Shown here: positions 8,979 to 17,006 of the stretch, one piece after another
Numbering within the stretch: position 1 is the first letter of the stretch
Layout: each line of letters starts with the position of its first letter
Source of the DNA: Pseudomonas serboccidentalis
GTDB taxonomy: Bacteria; Pseudomonadota; Gammaproteobacteria; Pseudomonadales; Pseudomonadaceae
Assembly: GCF_028830055.1 (NCBI RefSeq)
Contig: NZ_CP101655.1
Coordinates: forward strand, 682,001 to 746,000
Reading direction: 5' to 3'
Length of the DNA: 64,000 nucleotides
Notes under the pieces: generated by a model
The model's database searches: none
What the model saw: the letters and a program-made list of their open reading frames with translations, nothing else
What the model was told of the DNA's origin: nothing
Position numbers and translations under genes: made by a program

Positions 8979-9761
8979 TCAGTTCAGGCAATCGGCGTGT
9001 TGGCGCAGGTTCTGCCGAGCGTAGTAGTTGAAAGCGGCGGCGTGGCGTTTGGGCTTCGACACCCAGTCATGGGCCTCGCGCCCCAACGCCGGAATGATCG
9101 GCTTGATCTCGCCGGCCGCCATCGCCAGCAATTGCAGCCTGGCGGCGCGCTCGATCAGTTGGGCGATGACACAGGCTTCTTCAATCGTGGTGCCGGTCGA
9201 CAGCTGGCCGTGGTGCGAGAGCAGAATCGCGCGCTTGTCGCCCAGTGCTCCAGCGATCAGTTCGCCTTCTTCGTTACCCACCGGTACCCCCGGCCAGCCT
9301 TCGAGAAACGCGCAGTCGTCGTACAGCGGGCACAGGTCCATGTGGGAAATCTGCAGCGGCACTTCCAGCATCGACAGCGCGGCAATGTGCGTCGGGTGCG
9401 TGTGGATGATGCAGTTCACGTCCGGCCGGGCGCGGTAGACCCAACTGTGGAAACGGTTGGCCGGGTTGGCCATGCCGTGCCCTTCGAGCACTTCCAGGTC
9501 TTCGTTGACCAGTAGCAGATTGCTCGCGGTGATTTCATCGAAACCCAGGCCCAGTTGCTGAGTGTAATAGGTGCCGGGTTGCGGGCCGCGCGCTGTGATC
9601 TGTCCGGCCAGACCGGAATCGTGACCGCATTCGAACAGGATCCGGCAGGTCAGCGCCAGCTTTTGCCGGTCAGTCCACGTATTATCCGCCAGGCTTTTTT
9701 GCATCTGGGTCAGCGCTTGCTTGACCAGTTGTTCTTTAGGTAGTGCTAATGTCTTGGCCAT
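8979..9761 (-). CDS. class II aldolase/adducin-family protein
   Basis: 260 residues from the ATG at 9761; the start is supported by AAGGA eight bases upstream. Metal-ligand features of the family are visible: HDSGLAGQITAR near 55, the HTHPTHIAAL pair of histidines, and SHHGQLSTG near 195. The family cleaves or epimerises sugar phosphates or decarboxylates related keto-acids using zinc or manganese. The substrate is unknown. It is the first gene of a two-gene operon with the DapA-like lyase. Confidence 0.88.
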   Translation of the reverse strand: MAKTLALPKEQLVKQALTQMQKSLADNTWTDRQKLALTCRILFECGHDSGLAGQITARGPQPGTYYTQQLGLGFDEITASNLLLVNEDLEVLEGHGMANPANRFHSWVYRARPDVNCIIHTHPTHIAALSMLEVPLQISHMDLCPLYDDCAFLEGWPGVPVGNEEGELIAGALGDKRAILLSHHGQLSTGTTIEEACVIAQLIERAARLQLLAMAAGEIKPIIPALGREAHDWVSKPKRHAAAFNYYARQNLRQHADCLN

Positions 9762-9786
9762 GTCTGTGTCCTTTGGGTGAGTGCAA

Positions 9787-9822
9787 ATGACACGAAAGAG
9801 GCTATATGACACAAAGTGTCAT
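9787..9822. promoter_or_regulatory. probable operator of the XRE-cupin regulator
   Basis: A perfect palindrome ATGACAC-AAA-GTGTCAT lies at 9806-9822, and a further copy of the half-site ATGACAC lies at 9787-9793, 19 bp away (about two helical turns). Both are in the 106-bp space between the class II aldolase gene and its divergent regulator. This is a site of the right size for a helix-turn-helix dimer controlling both directions. Binding is inference. Confidence 0.65.
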
Positions 9823-9867
9823 TGGCAAGCACAAATCGTCGCTTCCTCGATGGAATAACCGCTGCGC

Positions 9868-10410
9868 ATGTCTATCCGTTTGAAATTATTGAGAAAAAAA
9901 CTTGGGGTAACGCTTGAGGCTCTGGCCGAAAAATCCGGCATGACCAAGAGTTACCTGTCGAAAGTCGAGCGTGGGTTGAACACCCCGTCGATCGCTGCCG
10001 CGCTGAAACTGGCGAAAGCACTGAACGTGAAGGTTGAAGAACTGTTCTCCGAGGACAACGTCAGCCTCGACAGCTACAGCCTGGTGCGCAGCCACGAACG
10101 CCAGTCACTGGCGGCCAACGATCAGAGCCCCGGGTATGCGGTGCTGGCGCATCAGGTCAGCGAACGCAACCTGCTGCCGTTCATCATCTACCCGCCGAGC
10201 GAATTCACCGACAAGACCTTCAAGGAGCATATGGGCGAGGAGTTTCTGTTCGTCCACGAAGGGCAGGTGGAAGTGGATTTCATGAACGAGCGGGTGCTGC
10301 TGGAGCGTGGCGATGCGCTGCACTTCAACGCGCAGAAGCCACACCGGATCAGGTCGGTGGGCGAGGTGCAGGCGCAGTTGCTGGTGGTGGTGCACAGCGC
10401 CGAAGAATGA
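9868..10410 (+). CDS. XRE-family regulator with C-terminal cupin
   Basis: 180 residues. The N-terminal HTH_3 domain (about 3-58) contains LGVTLEALAEKSGMTKSYLS followed by VERGLNTPS. The C-terminal cupin (about 105-175) contains the HMGEEFLFVHEGQVEV strand pair and LERGDALHFNAQKPH. This architecture is that of small-molecule-responsive repressors or activators that control adjacent catabolic operons. Its divergent position opposite the aldolase operon, with a palindrome between, supports local regulation. Confidence 0.9.
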   Translation: MSIRLKLLRKKLGVTLEALAEKSGMTKSYLSKVERGLNTPSIAAALKLAKALNVKVEELFSEDNVSLDSYSLVRSHERQSLAANDQSPGYAVLAHQVSERNLLPFIIYPPSEFTDKTFKEHMGEEFLFVHEGQVEVDFMNERVLLERGDALHFNAQKPHRIRSVGEVQAQLLVVVHSAEE

Positions 10411-10418
10411 AGCAACAA

Positions 10419-10506
10419 ATCAAAAGATCGCAGCCTTCGGCAGCTCCTACAGGGGGAACGCATTCCAACTAATGTAGGAGCTGCCGAAGGCTGCGATCTT
10501 TTGATC
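10419..10506. repeat. REP pair, GTAGGAGCTGCCGAAGG class
   Basis: Inverted arms ATCGCAGCCTTCGGCAGCTC and TGTAGGAGCTGCCGAAGGCT around a 20-bp spacer, between convergent genes. Confidence 0.9.
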
Positions 10507-10511
10507 TTGTT

Positions 10512-11531
10512 TTAAACCTCGACGGGAACCGAAAGCTCCGGATTCCCCAACGCATGCGTCTTCGAATCAAAGAACCGCAACGCAACCCCAGTCCCTTCAA
10601 ACACCTTCGCGTAATGCCGCTTCTGATGCTGAATGAACGCCGCACTGCGCGGATAAATCGAGATCGCCACGGTCTTCGGTTTCGCCAACCGCAAGGCGCG
10701 CACAATATGAGCGTCCTGCTCGCCCAAGGCATGGCCGAAGATGCACAGACTGTCGCCATGCCCCAGTAACTGCTCATAGCAGAACGACAGATAATCCGAG
10801 CTGCGGATAGTCTTGAGCTTGTCTGCGCTCGGCCCTTCGTTGACGAACAGCGGCACATCGTCCAGCGTCTTGATCGTGTTGTTGATCGCGAAACTGCCGA
10901 GCAGGGTGCCCTCGGTCGAGGTCAGTTTGCGCGCGGTGCCGTCCTGATTGCGCACCAGGTGCAGGCCGCCGTGCAGGTACAGCAGACGCGGTTTGGCGCT
11001 GGTGTTTTCGCTCAGGTCGAAACTGGCGTCGGGACCGTTGAACAGGTCGTCGATGGCCTCGCTCTGGTGCTGGATCGCCCAGTAATTGAGCAGGTCGTAA
11101 TTGGTGGTGAACACCGTGCGATAGCGCGCCAGTTCTTCGTTGAGCGTCGCCAGCGTTGTGGCCTGCACCAGCCGCCACGGGATGTGCACCGCGTGCACGG
11201 TGTTGATCAGCGCTTCCTTGATCGCGTAGTAGCGATTGCGCGGTGCGGCCGAGCTGACGGCCAGCGCCTTGTTGACCCGGCTGGTGGTTTTCAGCGCGCC
11301 GAGCACTTGCTCGAAGCTGCGTGTCTGCATCGCGTCGAACACGCTCAGTTCCGACGGGCTCAGCGGTTTCTCTTCCACCGTGCGCGCGTTTTCAAACAGC
11401 GAGTCGTAGCCGAAGTCGTCCCACACCGCGCGGCTGGCGCCATTGCCCACCAGCAGACCATTGAAGTCGGCGGTGGCGCGCAGGGCGCTCCAGTCTTCGA
11501 GGGTGGCGTCGACATCCAGAAAATCGGTCAT
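10512..11531 (-). CDS. DUF4917 protein, possibly SIR2-like
   Basis: 339 residues, soluble. The N-terminal signature is LLVGNGASRAVW plus YDSLFENA. A central FTTNYDLLNYW and a late FGHALGEQDAHIVRAL follow. The order GNGAS - TTNYD - GHxLGxxD resembles the nucleotide-binding landmarks of SIR2-like NAD-cleaving proteins (GAGAS, TTNYD, GYSLxD). This likeness is my reading, and the family is formally of unknown function. It is a single gene with its own 150-bp upstream region. It could be a stand-alone stress or defence protein, but nothing around it proves that. Confidence 0.75.
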   Translation of the reverse strand: MTDFLDVDATLEDWSALRATADFNGLLVGNGASRAVWDDFGYDSLFENARTVEEKPLSPSELSVFDAMQTRSFEQVLGALKTTSRVNKALAVSSAAPRNRYYAIKEALINTVHAVHIPWRLVQATTLATLNEELARYRTVFTTNYDLLNYWAIQHQSEAIDDLFNGPDASFDLSENTSAKPRLLYLHGGLHLVRNQDGTARKLTSTEGTLLGSFAINNTIKTLDDVPLFVNEGPSADKLKTIRSSDYLSFCYEQLLGHGDSLCIFGHALGEQDAHIVRALRLAKPKTVAISIYPRSAAFIQHQKRHYAKVFEGTGVALRFFDSKTHALGNPELSVPVEV

Positions 11532-11684
11532 TGCGTGGGCAGTCTCAAAACAAAGGGCGGATGGACGGCGACTTTATCACGAGCGGGCATTGAGCCAGAT
11601 CAACATCGGACGTGACCGATCGGTCGATCCTGTGCACATCCGCCGTATCGGAGCAGTCGATTCGGCCCTTGTCAGGAGACGCGC

Positions 11685-12833
11685 ATGAGCAGCACCTTTT
11701 TCATTCCGGCCGTAAACATCATGGGCAATGGATGCCTCGACGAAGCCATGGTTGCGATTCGCAACTACGGGTTTCGCAAGGCGCTGATCGTCACCGACAC
11801 CGGGCTGGCCAAGGCCGGCGTGGCCACCATGCTTGCCGAGAAACTGGCGATGCAGGACATCGACTCAGTGATCTTCGATGGCGCCAAACCGAACCCGAGC
11901 ATTGCCAACGTTGAGTCCGGGCTGGGGCTGCTCAAGGAAAGCCGCTGCGATTTCGTGGTGTCGCTGGGCGGTGGTTCGCCCCACGACTGCGCCAAGGGCA
12001 TTGCGCTGTGTGCGACCAATGGCGGGCAGATCCGCGACTACGAAGGCGTCGATCAATCGAGCAAGCCGCAACTGCCGCTGATCGCCATCAATACCACCGC
12101 CGGCACCGCCAGCGAGATGACGCGTTTCTGCATCATCACCGACGAATCGCGCCACGTGAAAATGGCCATCGTCGACCGCAACGTCACGCCGCTGCTGTCG
12201 GTCAATGACCCGGCGCTGATGGTCGCCATGCCGAAAAGCCTGACTGCCGCCACCGGCATGGACGCGCTGACCCACGCCATTGAAGCCTACGTTTCGACTG
12301 CGGCCAACCCGATCACCGACGCCTGTGCGCTGAAGGCCATGACCTTGATCAGCAACAACCTGCGTTTGGCTGTGCGTGACGGCAGCGACCTCGCGGCGCG
12401 GGAGAACATGGCTTATGCGCAGTTCCTCGCCGGCATGGCGTTCAACAATGCGTCGCTCGGCTACGTGCACGCGATGGCGCACCAGTTGGGCGGTTTCTAC
12501 GACTTGCCCCATGGCGTGTGCAACGCCGTGTTGCTGCCGCATGTGCAGACCTTCAACGCGCTGGTCTGCGCCGAACGCCTGACTGACGTGGCCCATGCGA
12601 TGGGCGCGGACGTTCGCGGTTTCAGCCCGGAAGAGGGCGCACAGGCGGCGATCAACGCAATTCGCTGCCTGGCCAAGGATGTCGACATTCCTGGCGGCCT
12701 GCGCGAACTCGGCGCCAAGCTCAGCGACATCCCGGTGCTTGCCATCAATGCGCTGAAAGATGCGTGCGGCCTGACCAACCCGCGAGCGGCGGATCAGCGG
12801 CAGATCGAGGAGATTTTCCGCAACGCGTTTTGA
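11685..12833 (+). CDS. yiaY: iron-containing alcohol dehydrogenase (YiaY type)
   Basis: 382 residues, close in sequence to E. coli YiaY as I recall it over the whole length. The NAD site is [11 protein letters not shown]. The metal-binding residues fall in the [16 protein letters not shown] region and the [17 protein letters not shown] segment, which supplies the histidines. It oxidises or reduces short alcohols/aldehydes in the cytosol with NAD(H). The start at 11685 follows CAGGAGACGCGC. It is monocistronic and followed by a REP pair. Confidence 0.93.
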   Translation: MSSTFFIPAVNIMGNGCLDEAMVAIRNYGFRKALIVTDTGLAKAGVATMLAEKLAMQDIDSVIFDGAKPNPSIANVESGLGLLKESRCDFVVSLGGGSPHDCAKGIALCATNGGQIRDYEGVDQSSKPQLPLIAINTTAGTASEMTRFCIITDESRHVKMAIVDRNVTPLLSVNDPALMVAMPKSLTAATGMDALTHAIEAYVSTAANPITDACALKAMTLISNNLRLAVRDGSDLAARENMAYAQFLAGMAFNNASLGYVHAMAHQLGGFYDLPHGVCNAVLLPHVQTFNALVCAERLTDVAHAMGADVRGFSPEEGAQAAINAIRCLAKDVDIPGGLRELGAKLSDIPVLAINALKDACGLTNPRAADQRQIEEIFRNAF

Positions 12834-12882
12834 AAGGGTACAGCCTCGACAAGTTCTGAGATTTGCGGCGTCACTTCTGACG

Positions 12883-12950
12883 CCATCGCGAGCAGGCTCA
12901 CTCCTACAGGGGAACGCATTCCAACTGTAGGAGTGAGCCTGCTTGCGATG
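12883..12950. repeat. REP pair, TGTAGGAGTGAGCCTGC class
   Basis: CATCGCGAGCAGGCTCACTC and its inverted copy, a third REP class in the window. It recurs at 28042 and 31120. Confidence 0.9.
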
Positions 12951-12982
12951 ACTGACTTCCAGACATTGAGTCACTATCTGGA

Positions 12983-13468
12983 TTAACCAACCGCCGCCTC
13001 CCTCTCAAACACCCCTCCAAACTGAATCAACACCACCCCGCCAATCAGCAACAACGCCCCCAACACCCGCGACACCGTCAGCTGTTTCTCCACCAGGCCG
13101 AACCACCCGAAGTGATCGAGCACCATCGACGCGATCACCTGCCCGGCCAACGCCAACGCGACAAACCCCGACGCGCCGAGCCTGGGCAGCAACATCACCG
13201 CCAGCGCGACAAAGCACACGCCAAACGCACCGCCAGCCCACATCCACAACGGTGCCTTGTTGATGGATTCCAGTGACGGCAGCGGCAGGCGCAACGCCAG
13301 AATCACCGGCAGCAGCACCAGAACACTCACCAGCAACGAGGCCAAAGTCGCCCACAGCGGATGCCCGAGCCCGCGCGCCAGATTGCTGTTGATCGCACTC
13401 TGGAACGGCACCACCGCCCCGGCAAACGCGGCCAGCAACAACAAACCGGTCCACTGCAACGTACTCAT
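12983..13468 (-). CDS. YdcZ-type (DUF606) DMT transporter
   Basis: 161 residues from the ATG at 13468. GGAG stands seven bases upstream, and I prefer it to the TTG two codons earlier. Five hydrophobic segments are visible. The start LLLLAAFAGAVVPFQSAINSNLA and the GQVIASMVLDHFG motif are typical of the half-size DMT proteins of the YdcZ family. These are inner-membrane transporters of unknown substrate. It is divergent from the LysR gene, which may control it (inference from position). Confidence 0.88.
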   Translation of the reverse strand: MSTLQWTGLLLLAAFAGAVVPFQSAINSNLARGLGHPLWATLASLLVSVLVLLPVILALRLPLPSLESINKAPLWMWAGGAFGVCFVALAVMLLPRLGASGFVALALAGQVIASMVLDHFGWFGLVEKQLTVSRVLGALLLIGGVVLIQFGGVFEREAAVG

Positions 13469-13545
13469 GGTCAATCTCCAACAGGTTTTGCTGGACTCTA
13501 AGGTATTCGTCGAGCAGATTTAAATTCCGTTTTGTCATTCAGAAC

Positions 13546-14460
13546 ATGCACAAGATGAATGATCTGCGCCGTATCGACCTCAATCTGCTGGTGATCCTCG
13601 ACGCCTTGCTCAGCGAGCAGCACGTCACCCGCGCCGCCGAGCGTCTGCACCTGAGCCAGCCGGCGGTCAGTCATGCGTTGGCGCGATTGCGCGACGTGCT
13701 TGGCGATCCACTGCTGGTGCGTGCCGGCTCGACTCTGGTGCCCACGGCGCGAGCGCTGGAGCTGGTTGCGCCGCTGGCCGAAGCGCTGGCCCAAGTGCAA
13801 TCGCTGCTGGCGCCGAACGCCTTCGACCCATCCAGCGCGCGGCGGACCTTTCGCATGGCGATGTCCGACTACGGCGCAGCGATCATCCTGCCCGGGCTGA
13901 TTCGCACCCTGCGCCGCGAAGCCCCGGGCATCGACCTGCAAATCAGCCACGCCAGCCGCGAAGGCATGCTGGAAGGCGTGCTCAACGGCGATATCGATGT
14001 GGCCGCCGGCGTGTTTCCGGAAATGCCCAACGAGTTGCGCAGCACGCCGCTGTTCGAGGAGCGCTACGTCTGCCTGCTGGATCGCCGCACCTTGCCGGCC
14101 GATGGGGTTCTGGATCTGCCGACGTACCTGTCGCGCCCGCACGTCTTGCTGGAAATGCGCGGCAGCGGCACCCCGGAAATCGAACGGGCGCTGACCTCAC
14201 TGCGCGAGCGCCGCCGCGTCGCCATCAGCCTGCCGCACTGGAACGTCGCGCCAGAGCTGATCAGCGGTACCGATTTGATCCTCACCGTGTCGTCGCGCAG
14301 TGTGCGTGAGATCGATCAGCAGGAACTGATTGTGTTGCCACCACCGTTCGAGATCGCGCCGTTCACCTTTGTGTTGGCATGGCACAAGCGACGAGGGGCG
14401 GATCAGGCGTTGAACTGGTTGAATCGCAGGATTGAGGAGGGGATGAGGAGTGATGCTTGA
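13546..14460 (+). CDS. LysR-family transcriptional regulator
   Basis: 304 residues, possibly 301 if the second ATG at 13555 is used. The N-terminal winged helix has the NodD/PcpR-like sequence LRRIDLNLLVILDALLSEQHVTRAAERLHLSQPAVSHALARLR (shown only to identify the helix-turn-helix at about 20-60). The effector-binding domain covers about 95-295. It is divergent from the YdcZ-type transporter with a 77-bp gap, the usual arrangement for a LysR protein controlling its neighbour. Confidence 0.9.
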   Translation: MHKMNDLRRIDLNLLVILDALLSEQHVTRAAERLHLSQPAVSHALARLRDVLGDPLLVRAGSTLVPTARALELVAPLAEALAQVQSLLAPNAFDPSSARRTFRMAMSDYGAAIILPGLIRTLRREAPGIDLQISHASREGMLEGVLNGDIDVAAGVFPEMPNELRSTPLFEERYVCLLDRRTLPADGVLDLPTYLSRPHVLLEMRGSGTPEIERALTSLRERRRVAISLPHWNVAPELISGTDLILTVSSRSVREIDQQELIVLPPPFEIAPFTFVLAWHKRRGADQALNWLNRRIEEGMRSDA

Positions 14461-14467
14461 GTATCCA

Positions 14468-14752
14468 TTACCACATGCTGGGAGGAAGCCGGCGAGTATG
14501 GAATATGCGCAGAACCTGGAGTCGGCCCTGACGAACCCGGTATGGAATCAGATAGGGGCGATCAGGTAGCGCCCATTCTCTTGTTCCGGCCAGACGCCCC
14601 TCGCGTCCGGAGGCAGGAAATCGGGCGAGATGATCGACGCAGTCGAGGATGGCTTGGACGAACTCTGAAGCAGCTTTCGGATTTTCAATCGCGATGTAGG
14701 CCGCTTCGTCATCGAGATTTTTTAGCGCGGTACGTAGCCACTCAACGCGCAT
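14468..14752 (-). CDS. RelE/ParE-family toxin
   Basis: 94 residues from the ATG at 14752. The RelE/ParE fold is visible: VEWLRTALKNLDDEAAYIA, the FPASGREGRLAGTREW loop and YLIPYRV followed by the C-terminal basic strand VLRIFHTRR. The start overlaps the last 11 bases of the upstream antitoxin gene, so the two are translationally coupled. ParE-type toxins act on gyrase and RelE-type ones on ribosome-bound mRNA; the sequence alone favours ParE-like. The end converges on the LysR gene. Confidence 0.85.
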   Translation of the reverse strand: MRVEWLRTALKNLDDEAAYIAIENPKAASEFVQAILDCVDHLARFPASGREGRLAGTREWALPDRPYLIPYRVRQGRLQVLRIFHTRRLPPSMW

Positions 14753-14981
14753 TGGCATTCCATTTGTTGGCGATGGTGCTGACTTCATCGGCAGAAGCGA
14801 AGTCTCCGGCGTCGGCTTCTTTCAACGCTTGCTGGATCTCTTCGATTTGCCAGGCTTCCCGCGCGAGATACTCGCGAAGCGCATCCACTGCCAGATAAGA
14901 CTTGCTACGCCCGGTCGCCTTGGCGAGGTTGGCGAGGGTGTCGGCAATTTCATCGGGAAGACGCAAAGACATGACGGACAT
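14742..14981 (-). CDS. ribbon-helix-helix (ParD/CopG-like) antitoxin
   Basis: 79 residues from the ATG at 14981. The start SVMSLRLPDEIADTLANLAKATGRSKSYLAVDALREYLA is a standard RHH DNA-binding domain (about 3-42). The acidic tail WQIEEIQQALKEADAGDF would wrap the toxin. An internal ATG at 14972 is a possible alternative start. The stop overlaps the toxin start. It probably represses its own promoter through the palindrome at 15003-15021. Confidence 0.85.
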   Translation of the reverse strand: MSVMSLRLPDEIADTLANLAKATGRSKSYLAVDALREYLAREAWQIEEIQQALKEADAGDFASADEVSTIANKWNANAR

Positions 14982-14991
14982 GATGGTCTCG

Positions 14992-15021
14992 GTGTAGTGG
15001 TTTGTAGTGCAACATACTACA
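14992..15021. promoter_or_regulatory. probable autoregulatory operator of the ParDE-like pair
   Basis: TGTAGT-GCAACAT-ACTACA at 15003-15021 is a perfect inverted repeat with 6-bp arms. A further half-site TGTAGT lies at 14993-14998, so the array of half-sites is spaced about 10 bp apart, suiting cooperative RHH binding. It sits directly upstream of the antitoxin start. Binding is inferred. Confidence 0.6.
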
Positions 15022-15089
15022 GCGTCATACTTGAACCTGGGTGCCATTCGTCTAACAGCCGCGCACCAGACATTTATCAAGGAAGAAAC

Positions 15090-15806
15090 ATGACCTTCAA
15101 AAACACGTTCCTCTTGGCTTTCACATTGCTGGCCATCACCACCCAAGCCCAGGCCGCGTGCACCACCAAGAGTTTCGACGGCAAATCCATGTCGCGCTGC
15201 AACGTCTGGCCGGCGTTCCCGAGTCAGGCGATCTCGGTCAAGTCCACCTACCTCGCCGATTCCGGTGGGGACGATGCCGGGGTGTTCGATCTGGATCTGG
15301 CGATACTCAATGCGAGCAACGCCAAACCGATCGCCACCTACCATAAGCCGGGCGCCTATAACTCCGATGCTGTGCAGCTGGACGATGTGCGCATTGATAC
15401 GGCGCGCTACCGACTGACGCCGGACGTCCGGGCTTTTGGGTTGCGAGCGAAATTCGTGCACAGTTCCCATGCCATTCCCTACGAGAAGACTGATCTGGCG
15501 CTGTATGTGCGCGAAGGTGACAGCCTGCGCCCGGTGCTTGAAGGCCTGGTGGTGTTCAAGGACAACGGTGAGTTCATGAATGACTGCGAGGGCTACAGCA
15601 AAAAAATCCGCAGGACGCTCGAGATCGCTCCATCGAGCCACAATGGTTTCGCCGATCTGATCGTCACCACCAGCGGCAGCAAAATGAAAAACACTCAATC
15701 CGCAAGTCAGTGCGTTTCGAAAACCACCGAGCTGAAGAAAAAGCAGATCACCCTGACGTACGATGGCCAACAGTACAACGTCCCTGAAGACCTCAGAGGT
15801 TACTGA
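15090..15806 (+). CDS. secreted hypothetical protein
   Basis: 238 residues from the ATG at 15090, preceded by AAGGAAGAAAC. A clear signal peptide ([22 protein letters not shown], cut after AQA) is followed by a soluble domain with four cysteines visible in ACTTKSF, SRCNVW, NDCEGY and SQCVSK, which suggests disulfides. I do not recognise a family. It ends 5 bp before fosA and may share its transcript, though a functional link is not apparent. Confidence 0.75.
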   Translation: MTFKNTFLLAFTLLAITTQAQAACTTKSFDGKSMSRCNVWPAFPSQAISVKSTYLADSGGDDAGVFDLDLAILNASNAKPIATYHKPGAYNSDAVQLDDVRIDTARYRLTPDVRAFGLRAKFVHSSHAIPYEKTDLALYVREGDSLRPVLEGLVVFKDNGEFMNDCEGYSKKIRRTLEIAPSSHNGFADLIVTTSGSKMKNTQSASQCVSKTTELKKKQITLTYDGQQYNVPEDLRGY

Positions 15807-15810
15807 CCCC

Positions 15811-16227
15811 ATGCTCACCGGCCTCAACCACCTGACCCTCGCCGTCAGCGACTTGCCCCGCAGCCTGGCGTTCTATCGCGATGTGCTGAATCTGCGCGTC
15901 GAAGCCACGTGGGATGCCGGTGCCTACCTGTCGCTGCCGGGGCTGTGGTTGTGTCTGTCGCTGGATGCGCAGCGCGGCGCCGAACCATCCGTCGACTACA
16001 CGCATTACGCCTTCAGCCTCGATCAGGCGGATTTTCCGGCGTTCACTCAAAAGCTGAAAGCGGCCAACGTGCGGGAATGGCGCGACAACCGCAGCGAAGG
16101 TGCGTCGTTCTACTTTCTTGACCCGGACGGGCACAAGCTCGAAGCCCACGTCGGCGATTTGGCATCGCGACTGGTAGCCTGTCGGTTGAAACCGTATGCG
16201 GGCATGCGTTTTTACGACGAGTCGTGA
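15811..16227 (+). CDS. fosA: fosfomycin glutathione transferase FosA
   Basis: 138 residues. It opens like Pseudomonas FosA ([19 protein letters not shown]) and contains the vicinal-oxygen-chelate repeats. The Mn ligands correspond to His7, His65 and Glu111 (in HKLEAHVGD), and the substrate pocket to Thr9, Trp46, Cys48, NRSEG (Ser95), Ser99 and Tyr101. FosA adds glutathione to fosfomycin. One pocket position differs: the residue equivalent to Lys90 of the P. aeruginosa enzyme is Arg91 here ([10 protein letters not shown]). The length matches the family (about 135). Confidence 0.92.
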   Translation: MLTGLNHLTLAVSDLPRSLAFYRDVLNLRVEATWDAGAYLSLPGLWLCLSLDAQRGAEPSVDYTHYAFSLDQADFPAFTQKLKAANVREWRDNRSEGASFYFLDPDGHKLEAHVGDLASRLVACRLKPYAGMRFYDES

Positions 16228-16287
16228 ACAGACACATTGCGCTGATATAGACTGGCCATCATTTGTGCTGGCGCCTGCAGGTATTTC

Positions 16288-16926
16288 ATGACTCCATCGC
16301 TGCTTATGGCCGTTCTGGCTTCGGGTTTCATCTATGGCATCACGCCGGGGCCGGGGGTGCTGGCGGTGTTCGGCATCGGCGCGGCGCACGGGCGGCGGGC
16401 CGGGGCGGGGTTTCTCTGTGGACACCTGCTCGGCGATGTGGTCTGGTGCAGCACCGCGTTGATTGCGATCGTCGGCGCCCGGGAGATCGGCAGCACCGCG
16501 TTCGATGTGCTCGGTGTACTCAGCGGCTTGTACCTGTTCTGGCTCGGCTGGCGGGCGGTGCGGGCCCAGCGGCGCAGCGATGATCAGCCGCAGGGCGCGG
16601 CGCGCCAGCCGTTCTGGCACGGCATCCTGTTCGGCCTGACCAATCCCAAGGCCTACCCGGTGGCGGTGGCGACCTTTACCGCGCTGCTGTCGAGCCGCGC
16701 CGAACTGCTCAACTGGTCGATGCTGCCAGCGCTGATCGCCCTGAGCTTTCTCGGCGGATTGCTGGCTTACGCTATTTTGATTGGGGTTGTCGGTGCCCGA
16801 CGGGTGCGCACGCTGTATCAACGCCATGAACTCATGATCACGCGCCTGTGCGGGGTGATGTTCATCGGTTTTGCGATCAACGCGCTGGTGCATGCGCTGC
16901 CGGGATTGCTGCCGAACAAGGCTTGA
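16288..16926 (+). CDS. LysE-family amino-acid exporter
   Basis: 212 residues with six hydrophobic segments. The family motif ITPGPGVLAVFGIGAAHGRRAG lies near residues 18-40 (GxxPGP...G...G), and LTNPKAYP is the conserved loop near 120. LysE/RhtB proteins export amino acids or homoserine-lactone-type molecules by proton exchange; the substrate is unknown. It is a single gene with a short upstream region after fosA. Confidence 0.88.
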   Translation: MTPSLLMAVLASGFIYGITPGPGVLAVFGIGAAHGRRAGAGFLCGHLLGDVVWCSTALIAIVGAREIGSTAFDVLGVLSGLYLFWLGWRAVRAQRRSDDQPQGAARQPFWHGILFGLTNPKAYPVAVATFTALLSSRAELLNWSMLPALIALSFLGGLLAYAILIGVVGARRVRTLYQRHELMITRLCGVMFIGFAINALVHALPGLLPNKA

Positions 16927-17006
16927 CGCTGGATGCATGGACGCGGGATCAAAAGGGTCAGGGATGGTGGATTATTGCTGCATAGCCCGGACACCCACGC
17001 TGAACC

